Part shown: positions 18,901 through 24,192 of the stretch, piece by piece
Layout of the letters: each line of letters begins with the position of its first letter
How positions within the stretch are numbered: the first letter of the stretch is position 1
From: DALYLB01 sp046154695
GTDB lineage: Bacteria; Acidobacteriota; Blastocatellia; RBC074
Assembly (NCBI GenBank): GCA_046154695.1
Contig: JBJXFI010000310.1
Location: forward strand, 1-24,192
Reading direction: 5' to 3'
Length of the DNA stretch: 24,192 nt
Translations under genes and position numbers: made by a program
The notes under the pieces: generated by a model
What the model was told of the DNA's origin: nothing
Database searches by the model: none
What the model saw: the letters and a program-made list of their open reading frames with translations, nothing else

Positions 18901-21609
18901 GAAATCGAAGCGATTCTCCAGGTCGTAGCTGTTCGCGAACGAGAGCGCGACCTCCGTCAGGCCGGTGAGGTCGAGGATCGGGGAAGTCAGCGTGATGTTC
19001 GAGCTGTTGGCATAGTTGCCGACCGGGCTGTCGGTCCAGCAACTGGTTCCGGAGGCGGCCCGCAATCGCGTAATCGCCCAGGGCCCGGAGGGGATCCAGC
19101 CCTGATTCCCCTGGTCGACTGTGTCGGCGAAGACCGTCTTTTCCCGCACGGCGAGCGCCGATATCCTGATCTGCGCGCTCTGGCCGGCGCCGTTGTTCGG
19201 ATCGTTATAGATGACGGCGATCTCATCGGCCCGATCGGGCGAGCCCTGAAGCACGCCGTCATTCGGCCTCGCCGCTCCCGCGGCTGTGCGCAGGGAGCCG
19301 AGGAAGCTGCCCATGATCCCGCTCTCCGGCGTCAGCGGGAGCGTCTCCTGATCGCCCGTGACCGAACTCGTGACCTGCACGGCCACGGCCCCGGCCGCGT
19401 TTCGATCCCCCAGCGTGATTCTCACCTGCTCGCCTGAAACGTACGCGGCCTTGTCGATCGCCAGAATGCCGGTGTCGCTGCAGTAAGGCGCTGACTCCAG
19501 GGACTCGATCGGCTGCACGTCGGAGGCGTCGTTGCTGTCGGCGCGGAACCCGATCCCTCGCTTGGCGAAGGCCTGCCACAACAGGCATTGATTCGCCCCG
19601 CCATTGTTGACCCGGTCCGCGAGGATGATCGCATTCCGGGCGTCGATGAACGTCGGAATGATGGGCGATAGTTTCATCCCGTCCACGACCAGTTGAAGCG
19701 ACTGCCGCTGCCCCTCCTGGAACCCGTATTTCTGGATCAATTGCGCGCGCATCTCCCACAGCGCGTTGCACCAGATCTCCCCGATCGGATGCACGCCCGT
19801 GTTGAGCGGCACGTCCTTGTATGTCAGGGGGCTCACGGCCAGGTTCGTGCTGTAGGGAAACCGCCGAATCCCCTGCACATAGTTGTTGGTGACGAACTGG
19901 CCCACGGGATATTCCCCGCTGGGGGTGTCGCCCTCCTGCGCGAGCAGGACCAGCCCGAACCAGTCCGACCAGCCCTCGCCCATTCCGCGATCCTGCGTCG
20001 AGCCGAGCCCGTTCGCGTTCCCGATCAGCCGGTTGCTCAGCCCGTGGGTCAGCTCGTGTATGATCACGCCCTGATCGAAATCTCCATCCCGCATCGGCGC
20101 CCCCGTCCACAGAAACATCTGCACCCGTCCGGGCATCCCGTCGACCGGGGTCGAGAAGTTCGCGTTGTTCGTTCCCGAGCCGTCCTGCGCCTCGCCGCGG
20201 ACCGGGTCACCGCCCGCGCCGCCGAGATTGAAATTGTCGGTCTGAAAATTGCCGGCCGCCTCGTTGAAGCCGTACGAATAGAGAATGTCGTGATATCGAT
20301 TGATCCAGTAGAAGAGGTTGGCCTGCGCCGATTTCTGGTTGTTCTCCTCGGTCGGGGCCGCCGTCAGATCGACGGGAAAGGTGTAATTGCCGTCCGGAAC
20401 CATCAGCCGGGGCTCATCCGGCACGTTCGCCGACGAGTCCCGGTCGAGGTAGGTCGTCGTGTTGTTGCTGATCAGCCGGTCGGCCGTCGCTCCCGCCCAC
20501 CAGTCGAAATGGGGATCGCTCGTGTTGAAGACCACCTTGCCGTTGAAGGGCGTCGCCCGAAAGGGGAGGTCTTCCCGCTGCACCACCGCCGGACTGCTCC
20601 CGGTTCGGGGCACGTTCGGCCGCGGGCTCTCTTTGGTGTAGACGAGCCCGTGCGGCTTGAGCGGGTTCTCGTCGAAGTAGCAGGTCAGATTGTTCAGGTA
20701 AAGCAGGGAGCCACGATCGGCATCGATGATGACATAGTACAAATCGGGCGTTTCACGCATCGGGATGGTGAACTGCCAGGCGAGGCGAACCTGTGTCGCG
20801 GAGAGCGGAAAATAGAGCAGGCGCGCCGGAACGTCGCCGCCGAACCCGGCCGATCCGTTGAATGTCTGGCTCTGATCCGGGCCGGCGGGGAGCGATTTCA
20901 GGGCCGGCGGCGCCGGCAGATCCTGCCCGACCTCCCGCGCCGCGATCCGCAGGGCCTCTTCGGCCGAGAGCCTCGCGCGCGCGGCGTTGACCGCGGCCGC
21001 GATCTCGGGAATCAGCTCCCCGTTCGCGGCGATCACCGCGCCGTCGCGATCGACGTGAATCGTGTATTCGGCCTGGAAAACCTCCCGCCCGGCGACCATC
21101 TGCGAAAGCGTGATGTGCGTCAGCCCATTGTGGTCGGTGCGAAATCGCCGGCCGACCCGCAGACTCTCCACCTCGCCTGCTTTCAACCGGAAGAGATCCT
21201 CGTTCTCGCGCAGAAACCGTCTGGCCGTTGCCTCCGCGTCTCCGTCGCCCGGCGGCGTCAACGGCTCCGTAAAGCTCAGCAGCCGGCTCGGCCCCTCCGA
21301 CAGCGAACTCCACCGGATTTGCAGGTTGCGATGCGCCCGCTTGAGCCTCGATTCGTTGGCCATCCTCGCTCTGCCCGCCGTCGCGCCCCGCTCCAGCGGC
21401 GCATCGGCGAGCGACGCCGCGCTGATCGATCGCGGGTGCATTGCCCGGAGGTCGAAATTTTCCCGCGTTCCCGGCAGTTGCCGGGATGCCTGGGATCGGG
21501 GATTGGCCTCCGCCGATTCCGGCCGGCGCTGCGCTGACGCGCGAAGAAGAAAGGTGAACAGTCCGATCAGTAGGACCATTCCTGCAGCGAACCGACCGAT
21601 ACGCTTCAT
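15925..21609 (-). CDS. Giant M36 (fungalysin-type) metallopeptidase with IPT, kelch and TIGR03437 domains
   Basis: This 1894-residue secreted protein has a signal peptide (1-27), an FTP/PepSY-like propeptide (about 95-310) and an M36 catalytic domain (about 355-715). The latter carries HELTH (518-522) and GMGEGWSDW (third ligand E545), so the zinc site looks intact. A jelly-roll/MAM-like module (about 823-972, ending DGWYLDDIQITG) is followed by two IPT/TIG domains (about 983-1068 and 1077-1158) and an Ig-like module (to about 1260). A kelch propeller (about 1264-1550) shows glycine doublets at 1290, 1343, 1393, 1440 and 1492. A cadherin-like Ig domain (about 1568-1663) and a TIGR03437-like C-terminus (about 1668-1894) complete it. 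The ATG has GAGGAG six bases upstream. Probably an extracellular protein-degrading enzyme. Confidence 0.93.
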   Translation of the reverse strand: MKRIGRFAAGMVLLIGLFTFLLRASAQRRPESAEANPRSQASRQLPGTRENFDLRAMHPRSISAASLADAPLERGATAGRARMANESRLKRAHRNLQIRWSSLSEGPSRLLSFTEPLTPPGDGDAEATARRFLRENEDLFRLKAGEVESLRVGRRFRTDHNGLTHITLSQMVAGREVFQAEYTIHVDRDGAVIAANGELIPEIAAAVNAARARLSAEEALRIAAREVGQDLPAPPALKSLPAGPDQSQTFNGSAGFGGDVPARLLYFPLSATQVRLAWQFTIPMRETPDLYYVIIDADRGSLLYLNNLTCYFDENPLKPHGLVYTKESPRPNVPRTGSSPAVVQREDLPFRATPFNGKVVFNTSDPHFDWWAGATADRLISNNTTTYLDRDSSANVPDEPRLMVPDGNYTFPVDLTAAPTEENNQKSAQANLFYWINRYHDILYSYGFNEAAGNFQTDNFNLGGAGGDPVRGEAQDGSGTNNANFSTPVDGMPGRVQMFLWTGAPMRDGDFDQGVIIHELTHGLSNRLIGNANGLGSTQDRGMGEGWSDWFGLVLLAQEGDTPSGEYPVGQFVTNNYVQGIRRFPYSTNLAVSPLTYKDVPLNTGVHPIGEIWCNALWEMRAQLIQKYGFQEGQRQSLQLVVDGMKLSPIIPTFIDARNAIILADRVNNGGANQCLLWQAFAKRGIGFRADSNDASDVQPIESLESAPYCSDTGILAIDKAAYVSGEQVRITLGDRNAAGAVAVQVTSSVTGDQETLPLTPESGIMGSFLGSLRTAAGAARPNDGVLQGSPDRADEIAVIYNDPNNGAGQSAQIRISALAVREKTVFADTVDQGNQGWIPSGPWAITRLRAASGTSCWTDSPVGNYANSSNITLTSPILDLTGLTEVALSFANSYDLENRFDFGMVEFSRDDGATWSRATSFTGRQLAFSQARVSLRALNQQTRARVRFRLVSDPNAVGDGWYLDDIQITGRSASRALIPGVPAPVIASVSPAFGPPAGGTRVTINGSGFTENETTSVSFDGAAAATFSVLSNTVISAVTPAHAAGAAVVQVMNRSGAASLQNGFTYYTAGTGGAAPALTTLFPNTGTVRGGTPVTIVGANFTPETEVTFGPQKAAVAFVNANTLRAVTPAGAAAGAIEVAAANGGQRASIAGGFTYTSASPPTVQLLTMTGGETLFARGTVSIRWTSSDDRAVARHRILLVRGGGATTEIVNDLPGNEQSYSWTIPAGIVLTTQGRIRVIAVDDEGGEAEATSAADLAIAQRWENLSTLPASLQRIQMGSDARYLYSFGGRQTTSSTTTVATGYRYDTTAAQAQWTTDIAAMPRGINGGDAALVKGKIYIPGGFDTTASLANVHQAYDIATNAWATVAAPPTGALLYAAVADDPRGVFYMIGGNNGQSSVAIVRSYAPETNTWSDLPALSAARNGHNAALIDGKLYVAGGQNATGALATGEVYDFSTQRWTPIAPLNRAVLFATDYVGRDAAGNPLWFLIGGQTASGALLGSEVYDVRNNRWVSLDNSFSLNTPRALAGGAAVGEFFHAVAGATPAVSVRSNERTRINGVTPVQLNQPPVLAVPADQIAVAGMELRFTVLANDLGSGTPLTITAAGLPSGAGFTTEAVTNNSARGAFRWTPGAADIGQRIIVRFTVGDGQFNDSKTVSLRVVSASPLAAVNAADFRTGALAADSIAAAFGINLAVRTEIATALPLPTELAGTTVTINGEPAPLFFVSATQINFALPSVLAPGPATIVVSSASGAYAVGSIQIAASAPAIFTADATGRGDAAAVATPDGITFQQPPFDVTINGRPNILLLFGTGFRRATAANPDDENGVAESVSITIGGQTARVFYAGSQGGFAGLDQINVEIPPSLAGQGQRRVEVVTSVNGTPANRVTILIR

Positions 21610-21639
21610 CGCATGCTCCTCAGGGAAATGTTTGGAGTT

Positions 21640-21653
21640 CCGCCTTCAGGCGG
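21640..21653 (-). other. Tetraloop hairpin in the M36 leader
   Basis: CCGCC and GGCGG flank TTCA, a compact stem-loop between the probable transcript start (near 21711) and the M36 start codon, about 30 bases upstream of the ATG. Possible leader structure; short stem. Confidence 0.25.
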
Positions 21654-21717
21654 TCTTCTGTGCGCGGTGGAGCGCGGCGCGATTCCACACCGCACTGGCG
21701 ATTACATTTGACGCGGG

Positions 21718-21723
21718 ATTATA
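21718..21723 (-). promoter_or_regulatory. Probable -10 element for the M36 peptidase gene
   Basis: A perfect TATAAT on the minus strand lies 108 bases before the M36 ATG, in the 155-base gap after the MerR-type gene. No good -35 is visible at the usual distance (TCTTTC at 17 bases). It may need an activator or be read by another route. Confidence 0.4.
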
Positions 21724-21764
21724 GCCGATGCCGGCTGGTGGAAAGAAAGACAAATCGCGGGAGG

Positions 21765-22733
21765 TTACCGTTTGAGACGATCATCGAGATCTTCCATATC
21801 GCGAATGAGGATCCAGTCGGCCTGCTCGATGAAGTTTCGAAACCGGGCCGCCTCGCCCCCGCCCACCCATACGCGGACATTGGAGGGCAGAAGATCGGCG
21901 ATGGCGCGCACATCCTCTTCGACCTGCCCGTTCTGTTCGGTGATGATGCTCATCGCCAGCACCCTAGCCTTTACCAGCTTGACCGTGCGAACGATCTCCC
22001 GGGAGGGCAGATCCGTCCCCAGATAAAGCACGCGCCATCCGCGCGTCGCGGCGATCAGGGCGCCGATCAGGATTCCGAATTCGTGGCGTTCCCCCGGCAG
22101 GGTCGCGAAGACAATGGTCTCCGCGGCGTCATCCGGAGGATAGAGCCGAAAGAGGGAACTCAGGAGATTTCGCAACAGATTGGTCGCGACATGCTCGTGG
22201 GCGATCCCATACTCCTTGTGGGTCCAGCGGTCTCCGATCTCGTTGAGTAGGGGGACGACGATGTTCTTGACGATGACGCGGGGAGGATAGAGCGTCGCGG
22301 CGCGATTGATCTCCTCGCCGGCCGTCAAGACGTCCATTCGCGCAATCGCTTCGAGAAACCGCGCGCGGCTCACCGCATACGGATCCGCCGCATCCGTATG
22401 CGCGGGATATTGGCTGTTCCCCTTCAATGAGAGGGACTCGAGTTCTGTGTCCCCCAGCTTCGCCACCTGGCCGATTGCATGGCCCATCTCGACCGCTTGC
22501 CGCAGCCTTCGCAGCCGCGCAATCTCGGCGTCGGAGTAGAGCCGGGATCCCCCCTCGCTGCGCTGCGGGTTGATCGCTCCGTACCGTCTCTCCCAAACCC
22601 GAACCACGTCCGCCGACAGCCCCGTCAATCGGCTGACCGCGCCTATTCGGTACTTTGGCATTGTTGAAAGTGAGGTCGTTTGGCTCGCCTCCTGCCCATT
22701 GGCGGATTCGTTTTGCGTGTCTGCATTTTTCAT
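21765..22733 (-). CDS. MerR-family regulator with B12-binding domain (CarH/LitR-like)
   Basis: This 322-residue protein has a 24-residue polar N-terminal extension, a MerR helix-turn-helix (about 27-95: YRIGAVSRLTGLSADVVRVWERRYG), a four-helix cap domain (about 118-195) and a Rossmann B12-binding domain (about 205-315). In the cap, W170 is followed after nine residues by E180-H181, the arrangement of W131/E141/H142 in Thermus CarH. GERHEFG supplies H217, which matches the lower-ligand His of the CarH version of the DxHxxG motif. All key residues for adenosylcobalamin light sensing therefore appear present. CarH tetramers repress in the dark and release DNA in light. It is divergent from an SDR39U1 gene across a 235-base AT-rich gap. 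Light sensing is inferred. Confidence 0.9.
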   Translation of the reverse strand: MKNADTQNESANGQEASQTTSLSTMPKYRIGAVSRLTGLSADVVRVWERRYGAINPQRSEGGSRLYSDAEIARLRRLRQAVEMGHAIGQVAKLGDTELESLSLKGNSQYPAHTDAADPYAVSRARFLEAIARMDVLTAGEEINRAATLYPPRVIVKNIVVPLLNEIGDRWTHKEYGIAHEHVATNLLRNLLSSLFRLYPPDDAAETIVFATLPGERHEFGILIGALIAATRGWRVLYLGTDLPSREIVRTVKLVKARVLAMSIITEQNGQVEEDVRAIADLLPSNVRVWVGGGEAARFRNFIEQADWILIRDMEDLDDRLKR

Positions 22734-22767
22734 AGCGATCTCTATTTTTCGATGGCAGTCGTATATT

Positions 22768-22773
22768 TGTCAA
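22768..22773 (-). promoter_or_regulatory. Possible -35 element for the MerR-type gene
   Basis: A perfect TTGACA on the minus strand in the AT-rich divergent region. The best-spaced -10 (AAAAAT, 22744-22749, after 18 bases) would give a nearly leaderless transcript. An alternative is TTGTAG (22785-22790) with TATACG (22760-22765), 19 bases apart. The exact promoter cannot be fixed by eye. Confidence 0.3.
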
Positions 22774-22883
22774 TAATGATTCATCTACAATATCTGGATT
22801 TAATAAATGAAGACAAGGTTTTGTTCAAAAAACTCCCGCTCTTTGATCTGAGATGGATGGTGGAATCCTGGACAAGCGGGTTT

Positions 22884-22899
22884 GACAAGAGGTATTGTC
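22884..22899. promoter_or_regulatory. Candidate operator near the SDR39U1 gene
   Basis: GACAA and TTGTC form an inverted repeat with a six-base spacer, overlapping a perfect plus-strand TTGACA (22882-22887) about 80 bases before the SDR39U1 start. Related GACAA/TTGTC half-sites occur at about 22769, 22812 and 22870 in the same gap. The dyad beside a -35 box suits a MerR/CarH-type repressor, but no good -10 was found at 17 bases. Confidence 0.35.
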
Positions 22900-22968
22900 T
22901 CCTTCTTGCCCAACTCCCGGCCAGGAATCGAGGAAGATGGGGAGAAAGAGGAAAGGAAAAGAAGAAAA

Positions 22969-23880
22969 ATGAAGATATTGATGACGGGAGCGACGGGGTT
23001 GATCGGGAAGCGGCTGAGTGAGCGATTGATGGGGGAAGGGCATGAACTCTCGATCCTGTCCCGGCGGCCGGACGCGGGGAGAATGGCCCCGGGGATGAAG
23101 ACCTGGCGATGGTCCACGGAAGAGGAACCGCCTCCGCGGGAGGCGATCGAAGGCGTCGATGCCGTCATTCATCTGGCGGGGGAGCCGGTTGCGGCGGGGC
23201 GCTGGACCGCGGAGCAAAAAAGACGCATTCGCGACTCTCGCGTGAAGGGAACGAGAAATTTAGTTGATGGAATCAAGCGAGCTGCGAGCGCCCCCGGAAT
23301 CTTCGTAAGCAGCTCCGCGGTCGGCTATTACGGAGACCGCGGGGAGGAGATTCTGGATGAGAAGGCCCACCCGGGCACGGGCTTCCTCAGCGAGGTCAGC
23401 GAGGCCTGGGAGTGGGAGGCGGAAAGGGCCGCCGACGCGGGGGTGAGAGTCGCGACGGTCCGAACCGGCGTCGTGCTCGCCTCGGAGGGAGGAGCCCTCG
23501 AAAAGATGCTCACCCCCTTCAGACTCGGATTGGGAGGGAGCCTCGCCGGCGGCCGGCAATGGTTTCCCTGGATTCATATCGACGATATCGTCGGAATTCT
23601 GCGGCATGGGCTGGTGACGCCGAACCTGCAAGGCCCCATCAACGGGGTCGCTCCGGGTATCGTCAGGAATGAGGAGTTTACGCGCGCGCTGGCCGCCGCA
23701 TTGCATCGCCCGGCGCTCTTTCCGGTTCCGGAATTTGCCCTGCGAGTCATGATGGGGGAGATGGCCGGCGTCGTGCTCGCCAGCCAGCGCGTCGTTCACG
23801 GCGTCGCGCTTGAGACCGGATACCAGTTTCAATATCCGAAACTGGAGCCGGCGCTGGAGGCAATTCTGAGAAGAGCCTGA
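22969..23880 (+). CDS. SDR39U1/YfcH-like epimerase-type protein (TIGR01777)
   Basis: The protein has 303 residues from the ATG at 22969, chosen because MKILMTGATGLIGKRL places the TGxxGxxG nucleotide-binding motif at the N-terminus; the frame extends 29 codons upstream, but that part is a charged non-domain stretch. Other family motifs are VDAVIHLAGEPVAAGRWTAE, the IRDSRVKGTRNLV block, FVSSSAVGYYGDRG, VRTGVVLASEGGALEKMLTPF and QWFPWIHIDDIVG, with the DUF1731-type C-terminus after residue 250. A purine-rich stretch (AAAGGAAAAG) precedes the start. The substrate of this NAD(P)-binding family is unknown. It is divergent from the CarH-like regulator, which may control it. The foldback element starts two bases after its stop codon. 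Confidence 0.93.
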   Translation: MKILMTGATGLIGKRLSERLMGEGHELSILSRRPDAGRMAPGMKTWRWSTEEEPPPREAIEGVDAVIHLAGEPVAAGRWTAEQKRRIRDSRVKGTRNLVDGIKRAASAPGIFVSSSAVGYYGDRGEEILDEKAHPGTGFLSEVSEAWEWEAERAADAGVRVATVRTGVVLASEGGALEKMLTPFRLGLGGSLAGGRQWFPWIHIDDIVGILRHGLVTPNLQGPINGVAPGIVRNEEFTRALAAALHRPALFPVPEFALRVMMGEMAGVVLASQRVVHGVALETGYQFQYPKLEPALEAILRRA

Positions 23881-23882
23881 GA

Positions 23883-24076
23883 TTATAGCCGCTTGCATAT
23901 GCATGCACTCTGGCTGCGTGAGTCAGAAGAAGAGAGAAGGGAACAGACGGAAATAACGGAACAAACGGAGGCCCGGATTGTTTGGTTTCGTCGATTCCGT
24001 TATTTCCGTCTGTTCCGTTTCCTCTTCTGATTCTGAATCACGCAGCCGGGGCGCACGCATATGCAAGCGGCTATAA
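23883..24076. repeat. 194-bp foldback element (long imperfect inverted repeat)
   Basis: The outer arms are a perfect 20-base inverted repeat (23883-23902 with 24057-24076, beginning TTATAGCCGCTTGCATATGC). A 10-base match GGCTGCGTGA (23912-23921) pairs with 24038-24047. The inner arms are a perfect 22-base match (23940-23961 with 23995-24016) around a 33-base loop. The diverged segments between these blocks keep the register with a small indel. There is no coding sequence inside. It begins two bases after the SDR39U1 stop codon. Readings: a MITE-like or foldback mobile repeat, or a very long transcript-end hairpin. No clear target-site duplication is visible beyond the palindromic ends. Confidence 0.92.
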
Positions 24077-24085
24077 GGCCATGTG

Positions 24086-24103
24086 GGCCGGGGAGTCCCG
24101 GCC
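24086..24103 (+). terminator. Possible intrinsic terminator
   Basis: GGCCGGG and CCCGGCC (seven perfect pairs, loop GAGT) are followed by only three T residues. It lies about 200 bases after the SDR39U1 stop, beyond the foldback element. Stem good, T-tract poor. Confidence 0.4.
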
Positions 24104-24113
24104 TTTCCGGGGG

Positions 24114-24153
24114 GAGGAGGCGCGCTGGAAAATCGGGGACGGCGCGCCTCCTC
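24114..24153. other. 12-bp GC-rich hairpin near the window end
   Basis: Perfect 12-base arms GAGGAGGCGCGC (24114-24125) and GCGCGCCTCCTC (24142-24153) with a 16-base loop. No T-tract follows on either strand. Together with the foldback and the hairpin at 24086 it makes the whole 312-base gene-free end of the window a run of folded elements. No gene is visible in 23881-24192. Confidence 0.6.
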
Positions 24154-24192
24154 AAAATCGAACTTGTCAAATTCCCAATCGTGCCATCGCCT

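Noticed and set aside
19693..21537. A 614-codon plus-strand frame antisense to the M36 peptidase
   Set aside because: The translation is Arg/Pro-rich with no domain, and the opposite strand carries the intact M36 motifs.
22882..22968. An upstream start for the SDR39U1 protein
   Set aside because: The extra 29 residues are highly charged and precede the nucleotide-binding motif, which in this family sits at the very N-terminus.
23883..24076. CRISPR array or integron attC site
   Set aside because: There is one inverted pair of arms rather than regularly spaced direct repeats, and I saw no attC core motifs or integrase gene.

Overview
The window comes from a GC-rich bacterial chromosome, most likely an acidobacterium. 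The main clue is the C-terminus of the 1894-residue M36 metallopeptidase (15925..21609, minus), which looks like the TIGR03437 domain that is strongly expanded in Acidobacteria. This assignment is from recall of the domain and was not searched.

Layout. (1) Positions 1-9481, minus strand: a tightly packed, seven-gene co-directional cluster. In transcription order it encodes a membrane VWA/GATase-like protein, a caspase/C13-like protein whose nucleophile position reads Ser, a TPR protein with an embedded HExxH gluzincin domain, a DUF4159 protein, a MoxR AAA+ ATPase, a DUF58 protein and a BatA-type VWA membrane protein cut by the window edge. A TATAAT promoter lies just upstream. These are the parts of MoxR/Bat systems, in which a AAA+ ATPase works with VWA proteins at the envelope; here putative proteolytic and pseudo-proteolytic partners are added. 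(2) 9497-11643: a divergent six-helix membrane protein ending in a 9-bp tandem repeat, convergent with a UMF1/ATG22-type MFS transporter whose long leader holds two strong hairpins. (3) 11644-13121: two unannotated small basic paralogues (72 and 65 aa) divergently transcribed from a relatively AT-rich 506-bp region, followed by a possible 28-codon ORF. (4) 13254-14016: tRNA-Gly(GCC), a YraN/UPF0102 protein and a divergent promoter. (5) 14016-21764: a ChaN-like protein, a YihY-family membrane protein that overlaps the end of the giant M36 peptidase gene by four bases (GTGA), and the M36 promoter region. (6) 21765-24192: a MerR/B12-binding regulator with CarH photoreceptor hallmarks, divergent from an SDR39U1/YfcH-type epimerase. 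Starting two bases after the epimerase stop codon is a 194-bp foldback element with long arms, and then two more hairpins.

The most unusual items are the foldback element, the divergent pair of small paralogues, the Ser-for-Cys caspase-like protein inside the MoxR/Bat cluster, the M36-kelch-TIGR03437 fusion, and a probable light/B12 switch next to an SDR39U1 gene. All family calls come from reading motifs; no database search was run.
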